A stretch of DNA of 64,000 bases from Favolaschia claudopus. Taxonomy: Eukaryota > Basidiomycota > Agaricomycetes > Agaricales > Mycenaceae. Shown piece after piece: positions 34,157-44,768 of this stretch. The notes below the pieces were generated by a model that was not told where the DNA came from, did not search any database, and saw nothing but the letters and a program-made list of their open reading frames with translations. Within the stretch, counting starts at the first letter, position 1, and each line of letters opens with the position of its first letter. The position numbers were made by a program, and so were the translations under genes. The stretch covers positions 1,302,001 through 1,366,000 of the forward strand of contig JAWWNJ010000001.1 of the NCBI GenBank assembly GCA_037176885.1. The letters are read 5' to 3'.

Positions 34157-35513
34157 TTACCCGGAGTCCTTAGGCACCATGATCCCCTGCATCAGCCGCG
34201 ACACAAACAGCTCCGCCGAAGTGCCGTCCTCCGCCAAAACCAGGGTATCTTCCATATCGCGCGCAATCTGGTCTGCTTGTTCGGCCGCGCCAGCCATATG
34301 CGCGACTCGCGAGCACGCAGCGCGCATGGCGAGGAGAGAGGGCGAGGGGAGTTTAGGAACAGGTTTTCCCTTAGCTGTGCAATCGCTGATGCAGGCGGGG
34401 TCGACTGCGAAAATTACGCGGCGAGGGGGCGTGGGGACGATTTTGAAGAACTCCGGGTCTGCAGATTTGACATCGTAGGTGTGCTCCTGCATCACGACAT
34501 CAGAACACAAGAAGAAACATGGATTAGAGTGTCAATTACCGATCCAATTACTGCCTCGAACCAGAAAAGAAGGTGATCGAAGAGCTTATGCAAAGCTTCG
34601 GTCATGGTGAGGATGTTGTAGTAGTTGTTCACGTTGCCTCCGAGGAGGCTTTCGACGTCTGGTATATTTTGAGGTTTTGGATTTGGATCATTCGAGTTGA
34701 CACCAAACATCTGGAGTATCGCAATTGCGCTGGTTGCATAATCCTCCTGCGAGAGCAAAACACAGCACTATCAACAAGGGCACGTCTTTCAGGAGAGATT
34801 ATACTTTGTTTTTCCCAATTTGAGCCGTTTCTGAGAAGATATGCGCACATTCCACGGTCGTTCGTGGTGCTCCTAACATGTCGGCGTGGTTTCTGAGTTC
34901 CGGGTACAATATGCACGACTCGACATCGAATGCACCCGTGGTCATGCAGCGAAAGCCATCACGGAAGAGGGCCTGCGATGACAACGTCAGCTATTGCGCC
35001 AACACTAACATATCCTGTGCTTTCGAGCTCACGTTTTTGCGTGCGTGGGACGACGTTGTCGGTGTCTTTGCCATGACATCTTGTCTAACTTTCTCAAACG
35101 ATGGGGGCGAGGGGTGTTCCGAGACAATGGGTACTGGTCCTCCGTTGGATCTGACTGGAACTGTCAATTTTTGCAATAAATTCATGATTCAAGAACGCAC
35201 AAACGCGCATAAGATGGTTTCGATAAAACAGACCCAAGTTGTATAGCTTTTGATTCTGCGCGTTTACGTCGGTTGATACTAGGCACGATGCTATTGCTTC
35301 ACGGAGCTTGTAGTAGGGGATGAGCCCAAAAGAGTGTGCGTTGTGCTTCCAAAAGTCTTCGAGGAAGAAACCCAGAACGCGCACGCCGATGACTGAATCA
35401 TTGTATTTTGCGTCTTGGCTAGGTCTGTGCGCTTCAATGGCAGCCTTTTCTGCGCTAAGTAGCTTCGGCCAGAGGCTCAATCCTTGGTGGTCGAATACGA
35501 CATCCTCCAGGGG
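34157..35513 (-). CDS. HNH-nuclease-family protein, 5' end uncertain
   Basis: Exons in order: LEDVVFDHQGLSLWPKLLSA, EKAAIEAH, VLGFFLEDFWKHNAHSFGLI, YKLREAIASC; then GPVPIVSEHPSPPSFEKVRQ; then the HNH-like core ALFRDGFRCMTTGAFDVESC with VECAHIFSETAQ; then DYATSAIAILQMFGVNSN, NNYYNILTMTEALHKLFDHL; and a C-terminal part RVIFAVDP, LLAMRAACSRVAHMAGAAEQ ending LMQGIMVPKDSG. The RDG-RC-TG plus AHI(F) pattern is that of a lineage-expanded Agaricomycete HNH family whose biological role is unknown. No convincing ATG precedes LEDVVFDHQ; a first exon may lie upstream, in or near repeat copy B. Confidence 0.75.
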
Positions 35514-35592
35514 CGTGAGTGGTCGTGGTTACAATGACATGGGTGGGGGGAATGAGGGACAGAAAGTAACGTGCGCAGCGCGTGAGGCTTAC

Positions 35593-35639
35593 GCGCTTGT
35601 TGGCTAAATGTATAGGCTTCGTCGAGAAAAACGACAAAG
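35593..35639. repeat. dispersed repeat, copy B, at the 5' end of the HNH gene
   Basis: A 47-bp block, 41/47 identical to 29206-29252 in the same orientation, followed at 35660 by the shared GAAATCTAATCTAA. A further weaker match (CTTTCACCGGCTCCGCTTATCACCTT-like) lies near 35993 in this copy and near 29350 in copy A, suggesting a longer, partly rearranged repeat. Confidence 0.6.
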
Positions 35640-36173
35640 AGGAAGTTGAGGTCAATAGTGAAATCTAATCTAACTAGTGATCCGCTCAGGCGCGGTGTGC
35701 TCGCGAAGCGTAATCTCAATGACACAATTTTCTCTCCTTTTTCTCGGACATAACCGGTCGTTGTTGTTCCTCTGCCTATCCTCTAACCGGCACCACTCGA
35801 ACCGCCTTGTCAATGCGCATCTTTTGGTACGGTTTTTATCGCGGAATTGTGAACACTGAATGGGTTTGAGGGCAATCTGTGCTGAAACCGATGTCAGCCA
35901 CTGCGAAAACATTTGTTCGTGTTTGCATGCTCTGCTTAGCCCCCAGCCAGTCACGTGAAGGGTAGAATTGCTCGCTTCGCTCGCAATCAGACTTTCACCG
36001 GCTCCGCTTATCACCTTGCCCGTTGTGCTTCACCGTCATCTGCTCAGCCTGCTGGATAGCTCAGCGAGACAACAACTTTATTCCGAAGGGTCAGAGTTGT
36101 GCCTGCGCCTGCGGTATAATACATAAAACTGCGTTATAATCTTGGCTCGCGACAACGTCCGACTCCCTCCACC
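35640..36173. promoter_or_regulatory. divergent upstream region of the HNH and isocitrate lyase genes
   Basis: About 530 bases between two diverging genes. Besides the repeat remnants, TATAATACATAAAACTGCG at 36112-36130 gives a TATA-like element about 55 bases before the isocitrate lyase ATG. I found no carbon-source-responsive site that I could defend. Confidence 0.4.
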
Positions 36174-38442
36174 ATGCTGGCTTGTCGAAACGGCTTGAAG
36201 CCAACTGCTCTGCGCGTTGCACGCGCAATGTCCACAACCGCGTTACCTCTCCAACCCCCATCTCTGGACGAAGAATCCCGTCAATTCGAGGAGCGTACGA
36301 AAGAAATGGCTGAATTCTTTGCGCGTCCGAGGTTCAACCAGATAAAACGACCATACTCTCCAGCAGATGTCGCGTCCAAACAGGGTTCACTACCTGTTCT
36401 TCCTCTGCCTTCTACTCTGCTCGCAGACAAATTCTACGCACTTCTTACTAAGGCGGCAGAAGAGGGAAAGCCAGTACACACAATGGGAGCAATCGATCCT
36501 GTTCAGATGACTCAAATGGCTGCCCACCAGGAGGTGGTGTATATCTCTGGATGGGCAGCGTCGAGCGTCCTCACGACGGGGAATAATGATGTGGGCCCAG
36601 ATCTCGGGTGAGAAAGAAACTTTGTCGAGCAATGTTCAGGAATTGAAAAATATACAGTGATTACCCGTACACGACTGTGCCCAATCAAGTTCACCGCATC
36701 TTCCGAGCGCAGCAGTTGCACGACAAGAAGCACTACGACGAACGAATGACAGCGACTCCAGAGGAAAGGGCAAAGATGAAGTATATCGACTATCTGCGAC
36801 CTATCGTAGCCGATGCAGACACTGGGTGGTTACATCGTTAATTGGCTTTCCAGCTTCACTGATTCCAATTAGCCACGGCGGACTTTCTGCTGTTCTGAAG
36901 CTTGTCAAACTCTTCGCCGAGTCTGTGAATATTTCCGTCAATGGATGCTTCAACTTTATTGATTAAAGCTGACTAGGGCGCTTCTGGAATTCATCTTGAG
37001 GACCAACTGCATGGTGGAAAGAAGGTCTGTGACTAGGAATAAAGACTGTCCGCTTCCATCTCAAAGGTCCCTACAGTGCGGACACTTGGGCGGGAAAGTG
37101 ATCGTACCCACCTCGACCCATATATCTCGGCTGATAACGGCTCGATTCCAAACCGACCTCATGAAATCGACAATGCTGCTCATTGCCCGAACAGACTCAG
37201 AGTCAGCCAAACTTCTGTCTTCCAGCGTCGATCAAGCCGACCACGAATTCATATTGGGCACGACCCATAAAGTAAGTAAAGGGCTAGCGGATGTGTTGTC
37301 GGACGTCGAGGCACAAGGCGCTTCTGGTGCCGAGATCGATGCTTTCGAGAAGAAATTCACCGAAGCGCATCCTCTGTGCACCTTCAACCAAGGTAGACGA
37401 ACTTGACCTGTTCCCCAAGTCCTTCTGATGGCAATCTTCAAATCAGCTGTTGAGCAAGCTATTAAACAGTCAAGCATTGAAAAGAAGGATGCCGCTCTTG
37501 AATCGTATCTCGCTGCCGTCGAGGGCAAGTCCAATATCGAAGCCCGCGCGGTCGCCGAGTCTACCCTGGGCAAACCGGTCTATTGGGACTGCGATAGTGC
37601 GTAGTGTGCACAACTGACTGGTTGAATCTTACACTCTCCAGTTCCACGTACGCGTGAGGGCTACTACCACGTTACCGGTGGCATCGAGGTGCATTCCCTT
37701 CCTTTGACGCGATGTTGCCTTACTGATCCCACTGCGTCCAGCCCGCCATCAAACGCGCAATTGCATTTGCACCTTACGCAGACTTGATCTGGCTGGAAAC
37801 CAAAGAACCTGATCTTGAGCAAGCCAGATATTTCGCGCGCAAGATTCGCGCCAAGTTCCCCGGAAAGTAAGCCTTCGTAGCGTTATGTCAGTTCGCCGTA
37901 CAGCTGAACAAAATGCTGCAGGTTGCTCGTGTATAATCTGAGTCCAAGCTTCAACTGGAGCGCGCACGGATTCAGCGGTAATCATTTCGTACTGTCTTCC
38001 TCGCGGTCGGTGCTCAATCGGTGACAGATGCACAACTCAAGTCGTTCGTGTGGGATTTGGCAAAGGAAGGGTCTGTGTTGTGGTTGTTGTTCCCTTTAGT
38101 CTCTCAGCCAACTGACTGTTCCTAGCTTTGTTTTCCAACTCATCTCGCTCGCTGGACTTCACAGTGGTGCCGTAGCCACCGCAGAATTGGCACAGCAGTT
38201 CAAGGAAGATGGCATGCTTGCGTATGTCAATCTGGTTCAAAAGAAAGAGAAGGAGATCGGCTGTGATGTCCTCACTCACCAGAAATGGTCAGTCTCGGCT
38301 TTTCAGTTCAGTGTCGTGTCTTTAATGCTCTGAACAATCCAGGAGCGGCGCAAACTACATCGACAGGATTTTGCAAAGTGTTTCATCTGGGTCGTCAAGT
38401 ACATCTTCAACAGGAAAGGATTCGACGGAGCATTCGTTCTGA
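36174..38442 (+). CDS. ICL1: isocitrate lyase
   Basis: Glyoxylate-cycle enzyme splitting isocitrate into glyoxylate and succinate, needed for growth on C2 compounds and fatty acids. Blocks in order: [181 protein letters not shown] and the C-terminal [18 protein letters not shown]. The catalytic KKCGH is split by a 53-nt intron (37024-37076) between KK and CGH. About nine introns in total. The N-terminus ([20 protein letters not shown]) is basic and amphipathic like a mitochondrial presequence; a second in-frame ATG after it would give the usual cytosolic/peroxisomal form. Confidence 0.95.
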
Positions 38443-38511
38443 GTTTCGCTTTACACTGATTTATTTAATGTACATCTCCCGAATGAATACAACAAATAAA
38501 CCCTTCACGGC

Positions 38512-39218
38512 CTACGTCTGCGCAAACGGATCCTCGGAATCGTCCATTTGTAAAGGACCCCCTAGCAGCGCGTCTCCAGCATTTATTTGAGATAAATCAT
38601 CGCCTTCTAATGGCAACCCATCCGGAGCGAGACCAGATATGTCCATGAGACTCGCGTCCGCGTCCAAACTCACACCGACGTCCGGCAAACCCACGCCGAC
38701 GTCCGGATCCATGCTGGTTTCCATCGCTTTTAACGACTCATCTAACGCGTTGTTTGTTTCGGGGTCGTCTAAATCTCCCGCAGGCTCGAGACCCATTGAG
38801 AGCTGAGGTTTCGGAGACGCAGGTTTCGACGGGAGTTCTTCTTCTGGCGCGGGGGCTTCCGTTGTTTCCCGAACCGATGGGGGAGCAGCACTACCAGCAG
38901 CATTTTCGTCCTGGTCCTCCTCGTCTCCTTCCACAACCTCGACCTCATCGGGTAATGGCGCCAGAGGCTCGTCGGCTTCGCCTTCTTCGTCGTCACTAAA
39001 ATGCTACGCCTATTAGACGCGACAAAAAAGATAGAAGGCTTTCGCTGGCGCACCTGTATCTTCGAAGTCTTGACCCATTTGCGAATCCGTATCGTTGAAC
39101 CGGGTGCAGCGTCGGGAGCAACCCAAACTTTTTCCCATGAAGGTACGGGTTGCATTAGCTGACGACGCATCGCGTCGGTGGTTGCGGAGCTGACGCCCAC
39201 TCTGCGTTTTGTGCTCAT
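38512..39218 (-). CDS. BCL7-like small acidic protein
   Basis: The ATG at 39218 begins MSTKRRVGVSSATTDAMRRQ. It continues with VPSWEKVWVAPDAAPGSTIR and IRKWVKTSKIQ, a pattern (WEK.WV ... (S/T)xRI.KWV) like the N-terminal region of animal BCL7 proteins, which are subunits of SWI/SNF chromatin remodellers. A ~60-nt intron (about 38995-39054) leads to a second exon starting HFSDDEEGEADE. The remaining ~160 residues are acidic, Pro/Ser-rich and presumably disordered. The BCL7 resemblance is confined to ~35 residues, so the role is an inference. It converges with isocitrate lyase: the stops are only 69 nt apart. Confidence 0.6.
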
Positions 39219-40747
39219 CGAGAATTCTTGCGTGTGGTGGTTGAAGAGAAGGCTGAGAATCAACCCTAACCCCAGTTTCTTCTAAATCCTAACCCTAGCG
39301 TCGCTGTCATTGCACTTTCTCTCGTTCTTCCAGCACAGACGAGCTAGCAACATCCATTGCTGGCGCCGCGCGTGTTCAATCCTTCTGGCCTCTCTACAAA
39401 TTTCTTTCATGTGGAGGAGACTCCCTTAAGAGGAATCTTGAACTTCAAAATGGCTTGATCTTGCCATGTGCGGAGCATCAGAATCTGACTTGCTGCCGTT
39501 CATCTTCCCACTTGCTCGACGTCATCCGAGCGACACGCTTTCGTCTAAGTCGCCTTACCATTCTCAGGGAACTGGAGATTACATTCACAAAACCATATGT
39601 CGTTGTTGGCTACCCTTGACGCTCTAACGCTCTAACGCCTCGCGTTGGACATCGATCGACCTCAGTCTTAGACTGTCTGCCCGTCTATGAAAAACTTGAC
39701 TGGTGGATGGTGGATGGGCTTTTGGCATCAAAAGCATTTCCGCATTTGTGTAGTCTTATTTTCGATTGTCGAGGACCCAACAAATTCATTCGCAAGGCGT
39801 TGCCTTCACTCGCAATCTCGGGGGTGTTGAAAATAGGATGATGATGCGAGGCAGAATGAGATCACAGTCAAGTGGTAGATTTGGACAATGGTATGATTGT
39901 CCATTTGAGGTATTTCTAGGTAAATCGCCGCGATGCTGGAAATTGTGAATGCATCCCCACGATCTCTTCAAGTATTAGTTATATGATTTTCTGGGGTGCG
40001 ATCTAAGCTCACAGCCCAAATAGGGGAAACGAGCAGAAAGTAGGTGTTCCGCGGAATCTTTTTGACATATCATCAATATCAAGCCCAAAATGGTAGTCTG
40101 CGATTTGCTTGAGCAATCCACATCCTCCGCAGTCTCCGCATAACTCTTTCAAGCTTCAAAGCGCACTAAAGTAGTCTGCATAACTAACACCGACCACTTT
40201 GACGACTCACGGGATAACATGATAAAAATAACAAACAACTGAACGCTTTGGTCCATGAATGGGAATTTTGCTTCGTCCAACACAAACATGAACCGTGAAC
40301 ATACACATTGAATTTACGGGGTTCCCAATGTGTATGGCTTTCATTCATACTGTGCTGACTACAGGGTTCAGCCTCGCCGCTTTGCTTCTGCCTCTGAAAA
40401 CGACGAATCCGGCGTGTACACGGCGCAGGCCACCGCCTCCACATTTATGGAGACCATCCATCGAACGTGCACCCACATAATGCTTTGGTGTCAGAAACGA
40501 CTTTTCACTGCTTTGCTCACTCATTGTTCCAAAGCTCCTTCAAGAAAGCGTCGCGCTTTGGCTGCCGCCGCTTTGGCACGTCGCAGTATAATAGGGACGC
40601 AATGGCTCGGTCTTCATGCCACTGCTTCAAAAGCCCACTCCCCATAGACATTCCAATCGTCAGACACAGTTATGCTCATGGTCGCGCGCCTTGGCCTCCG
40701 ACCGACCGCCACGTTCCTCAGAACGAATCAAACTGCGACGAGTTTGA
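39219..40747. other. upstream region grading into decayed retroelement
   Basis: 39219-40300 shows no gene; it would contain the promoter of the BCL7-like gene. 40300-40747 (+) has open frames of retroelement-like composition (KAPSRKRRALAAAALARRS) that do not align confidently with any domain but precede the RNase H remnant directly. Confidence 0.35.
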
Positions 40748-41344
40748 CGAACAACCAGATCCTCCGCAGAGTCACAACCAATCTCCATCCCCCGATCCCG
40801 AGACGAAGGCGCACTTCTAGCCGCCCGCCTCACGAATTCCAAACAACACCTCTGCATATATACAGACGGCTCCAGCATACCCGGCAAAGGCGTCGGAGGC
40901 GCCGCTCTTTCCAGGACGCCCGCAGGGACGATCATAATGCGACAATACCTCGGTCCAACGGGGGAACATCTCTCCGTGGAGGGAGAGATTATGGGTTTGA
41001 TTTTGGCGATGAAAATCGTACAGATGGTTCCAGACCTCAGTCGGGTAATAACGGTTCTCTGCGATTGCCAGGAAGCGATTTTGGAGGTGACGAACCTTTC
41101 TCCGAAGCACGCTTTTCTCGTGGAACGGTTTCGCGAGGCAGTGCGAGTGGCGAGTAATTTGAAGCAGATTCATCTTGTCTGGGTCCCTGGGCATGATAGA
41201 CTCGAGCTGAACGAATCGGTGGACAAAGAGGCGAAGCGGGCTGCCGGAGGGGACTGCAGAACAAGCATAATCAGCAACGGCTTCACCATCTCCTTGGCTT
41301 CACCATGGAATCTCAACGATAATATTCGAGGACGAAGCGTTTGA
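40748..41344 (+). pseudogene. RNase H domain remnant of a non-LTR retrotransposon
   Basis: Open frame from just after a TGA at 40745-40747 to a stop at 41344, with no ATG before the first conserved block. It reads HLCIYTDGSSIPGKGVGGAA (first catalytic Asp), HLSVEGEIMGLILAMKI (Glu), VITVLCDCQEAI (Asp), HLVWVPGHD and NESVDKEAKRAAGG (final Asp), so all RNase H acidic residues are present. The layout is that of RNase H at the end of the reverse transcriptase ORF of non-LTR elements common in Agaricomycetes. No reverse transcriptase domain was found upstream, hence a 5'-truncated copy. A domesticated, still-expressed RNase H cannot be excluded because the frame is clean. Confidence 0.75.
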
Positions 41345-41469
41345 TTTGATATCCGGATGTATATGTAGCATAGACTAGTGATACAAATATTTTAGCATGC
41401 ATATCATGGTGTTCGTACCAAGATTGTAATGAATGTTATCGTCCAACAGCGAGCTACAAAGCGTTGATG

Positions 41470-42933
41470 TCATACATGTTGTTGAGGAGGAAGAGCAGAG
41501 TTCACCGACGAGCCGGTGTAGGTCTGCGCGACCTGTCCCCGTAGCTGATCGTACGGCACATATCCACCACCGGGATAACGCGGGGAGTACAAGGGGTCGT
41601 CCACGTCTTCCGCCATCGTCCCTGCTGCAGTAGGCTGCGGGCTGAACTCCGGCACAGGGACTCTCCGCGGGCGCGTAGGCGTCCGCTGGCTCGCCAAATC
41701 CGGCTGCGCCCTCGGCGGCGGGGGGACAGGCGATGCAGCAGCAGCAAGCGGCATATTATTAGCATACACCGTATCCGTATACCTCATCGACGGCGTCATA
41801 CCCATCCCTTTCGCCTGCGGGAACTCGCCGAGGTAGCTCATCGGCGGCGACCCACTCGACAGCAAGTCAATCGAGCCTTGCGGTATATTCGAGTTATACC
41901 ACGAGATAATCGGCTTGCGCGCAGGGCGGTTGCGCCGTAACGTCGGCTGCAGCCCGTCTACGTCCAAATCCCCGTCTCCACCGCCCTGAATCTGCCTCGC
42001 CCGTCCTGGGACGTAGTCGACGGTGACGCGATCAGGCGCTATCCACGGCAGATCGTTGATGTGTTGGAAAAATCTGTGCACGCGGGAGAGATACGACCCG
42101 AAAGACGCCTCTGACCTAGGGGGAGAGTCCATCTTCGCGTAGTCCGAAGCGGGTTGCGGTTCCACGAATTCGGGGCTCCCGATCTGCATGGCCAGGTCGC
42201 CGTGGTTCACCATCGTGGTCCCGTCAAAATGCTCCTGCGTCGTCGCATGCGCGGTTTCCGACGTCGCGGACGAGGACTCGTGTCGATGGTGGGAATGGCG
42301 GGAGTGAGAATCCCTCTCTGGCTCTGGCGACGGGGGGTACTCCGCATCAGTAGCCACGGGGGCGTACTGTTCCGTACCATGCCCATGGCCAACACGAGGC
42401 GTTTCCAGCGCCGGATGGCCCCCTTCCGATATCGGAGCCGTAGTGTAGGTGTACGGCGTGTCCGCGACGGGCCCGGGGGAGGCATACTGCATCGTCTCGA
42501 GCTCCGGCGTTCGCGGCACCGGCTCGTACTGCGTCTCCTCCTCGTGCACCACAGCCGGTTGCGGATACGCAATTCCCTCGCCAGGCGGCGGTGGCGGCCC
42601 CGCGCGATTCCGCTGCCACGCCTTACGCAGACCGCCGACTATTCCGCCCATGAGTCGATTCTTCCCGGCAGGTTCGATAGGCGGCTGGTAAGTGTCGTTG
42701 GTGACGCCTAGAGCGGCGGAAGTGGGATGGACATCGAAAGCATCTGGATCGCCGAGGTTTTCTGGAACCGCAGCAGGTAATGTAGGGGAGCCGGCGTAGC
42801 TGCTCTGCTGGGGTCGATGGCTGCCTGACCGGCGGTCTCGTTGGCGCGGGGAGGTTCGAGTAGAGGATGATCTGTGGTGCGAGGAGCGTGGCGCACGCGG
42901 CGAGGAAATTTCAAGTTGGCGTGGTGACTGCAT
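41470..42933 (-). CDS. uncharacterised Pro/Ser-rich protein with one conserved block
   Basis: Single-exon gene of about 487 residues from ATG at 42933 (MQSPRQLEISSPRAPRSSHH). A longer in-frame start exists at 43068 but adds an unconserved stretch. Most of it is low-complexity (Ser, Pro, His, Glu). An ordered part is likely at NRLMGGIVGGLRKAWQRN (amphipathic helix) and especially at FGSYLSRVHRFFQHINDLPW, IAPDRVTVDYVPGRA. It ends in LPPQQHV. I recall similar hypothetical proteins in other Agaricomycetes, but no named domain. No membrane segment or signal peptide. Confidence 0.75.
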   Translation of the reverse strand: MQSPRQLEISSPRAPRSSHHRSSSTRTSPRQRDRRSGSHRPQQSSYAGSPTLPAAVPENLGDPDAFDVHPTSAALGVTNDTYQPPIEPAGKNRLMGGIVGGLRKAWQRNRAGPPPPPGEGIAYPQPAVVHEEETQYEPVPRTPELETMQYASPGPVADTPYTYTTAPISEGGHPALETPRVGHGHGTEQYAPVATDAEYPPSPEPERDSHSRHSHHRHESSSATSETAHATTQEHFDGTTMVNHGDLAMQIGSPEFVEPQPASDYAKMDSPPRSEASFGSYLSRVHRFFQHINDLPWIAPDRVTVDYVPGRARQIQGGGDGDLDVDGLQPTLRRNRPARKPIISWYNSNIPQGSIDLLSSGSPPMSYLGEFPQAKGMGMTPSMRYTDTVYANNMPLAAAASPVPPPPRAQPDLASQRTPTRPRRVPVPEFSPQPTAAGTMAEDVDDPLYSPRYPGGGYVPYDQLRGQVAQTYTGSSVNSALPPQQHV

Positions 42934-43251
42934 AAGTGAATTCGTGGTCTGTGTTGGAGTCCACAGATAACGTATATGGGCGTTATACACGCGTGATGGT
43001 TGAATTGAGACCCAGAAAGACTCTAAACGATGAAATCTGGAGTCAAAGCGTAATGAGTAGCATGACACGAGGCATCAATTCGTTGGGAAAAGTTCATCAA
43101 CCCAACCTCATCGGCTGATCGCTCAAGAAATAATAGTACGGATTTGGTACGGATACACCAACAACGTGAATTAGGTACTTTTCACTACGGGGGCCAACTG
43201 TACATACGTGCTAATACATTCCCTCCAGTACTGTAATACATTTACTACCTT
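42934..43251. other. intergenic region, no gene seen
   Basis: About 320 bases between two minus-strand genes; presumed promoter of the Pro/Ser-rich gene and 3' UTR of the homeodomain gene. Nothing else was recognised. Confidence 0.5.
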
Positions 43252-44768
43252 TCAGACCACAGCCGCCTGCCGATGGAACGACAGAAGCAGAAGCGCATCC
43301 TCATACGGCACGCTTCCCGAATACATGTTCGCTGCAGGCTTCTCGTCCAGTTCCAACGGTCTCGCCCGGAAGGGAGACGCCGCCGGGGAGGACGACGGCG
43401 TCAGCGCCTCCTGAAGATCCTCCTCCTCGTCGCTCGAATGCATAAGGCGCCTGCTGCCAGTGCTCGACATCGAATCCCGCTCGACAGACGACGTCCTAGG
43501 CGTCTCCGACGGCGAGCGCGACGTCGACGAAAGGTACACCGGCTCGTTGTACTCCATCTCATCGTTGTCGTCGTCGTCGCTGAATCCCGCACGATGCGGC
43601 TTGCCGCGTTCCCGCTTCCGGGCAGATTGTCGCAGGTTCCGAAACCAGTTCGTCACCTTGCCCAAATCCATCCCGATCTCGACGGCGAGGGCTGAGCGTT
43701 CCTCTAGAGAGGGTGTAGGCGTTTTGCTCAACAGTCGTCGAAGGCTGTTCAGCTGGAAGGTGTCAGGACGTCCCCGCCGGGGTCGAGTTGTTGTTGAAAA
43801 CGATGATAGAGCTGTGTGGTTGTCCCTTGTTCTAAATGGGGATGTGGTGTTGTACGGGGACGGCGATCTTCGATCGTCATTATGGATGGCATAATAGTGA
43901 TCCTCAGGGACAGGGGGAGGAGGAGGGTATCGTCGATTGAGTAGAGAGGGGTGGGAGGCGGCTGGAGGGAGCGTTGATATTGGCGGGAGTATCGGATACA
44001 GGTGAGAGTGCCTGGGGTTCGGAGGAGAGGATATCGGAGGGAATGACTCAGCGGCGGCGGCTGCAGTGGGAGGATACTGATCTATACTGCCCCGGTCTAA
44101 ATTTCGCTGCGTCCTGAACCAGTCAATGATCGTTTGATAGCGCCTAGTACCAAGCAAATAGTGTCAGCCGTGTAAAATGAGACAACCCGCGCATGATGCA
44201 ACCATGATGCGCAGTGGAAAAAGATTATTACTTACATTCCTATGCGCTGAGCAACGAACCGAGCCTCGTCTATGGTGGGGTAGGGGTTTATCCGATAGAT
44301 CCTCCGAAGTTCATCTACCTGAAATGGGGTCGGATTCGCATCCATGGCCGAGTCGGGAAAAAGATGTGGGGGATAATTTAGGGAGGACGATTGACGTGAG
44401 TGCTGATTGGGGAGCAGTGCAGATGGGAAAGGCGCTCCCTCAGCGAGGAGATGATAGTGGTCGTCGTCCGACACCCTTTGTGGTGCATCATAAGGGCTGC
44501 CTCGCGGCTGCTTCTTAGCCGATGCTCTTTTGTTCTGAAAGTAAGCATTGACGCTTTTTATCTCTCTACGAAGGACCAGATGAGTGGAAAAGTGTGTGGG
44601 TGAGATTGCAGGAACGTACAGGCCCTGAGATTGGGCAAGTGCAGTGCGCTGTGCAAGGGTGGGATGCTCTGTCTCCTCATAGACTGCGTTGAGGGCAGCG
44701 AGCTGAGCTGCAGAATGGCGATGGCGAGGTTTCTTTACTTTGTCGAGGGGAGACTTGAGGGGCGGCAT
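43252..44768 (-). CDS. transcription factor with three homeodomains
   Basis: The ATG at 44768 starts MPPLKSPLDKVKKPRHRHSA. Homeodomain 1 (about residues 13-70): RHRHSAAQLAALNAVYEETE, then after a 54-nt in-frame intron EIKSVNAYFQNKRASAKK. Homeodomain 2 (about 125-180): NPTPFQVDELRRIYRINPYP and, after an intron at about 44158-44235, YQTIIDWFRTQRNL. Homeodomain 3 (about 285-345): RRGRPDTFQLNSLRRLLSKT, MDLGKVTNWFRNLRQSARKR. Each keeps the third-helix core (V-x-x-Y/W-F-x-N/T-x-R). Domain 2 has Thr in place of the near-invariant Asn (WFRTQR). The C-terminal ~110 residues are acidic and Ser-rich. There is no mating-type partner gene next to it. The neighbouring genes diverge at 44768-45540. Confidence 0.85.

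Noticed and set aside
43252..44768. Homeodomain gene as the A (HD) mating-type locus
   Set aside because: A mating-type A locus normally has a divergent HD1/HD2 pair beside the mitochondrial intermediate peptidase gene. Here one protein has three homeodomains and no such neighbours are present in the window.
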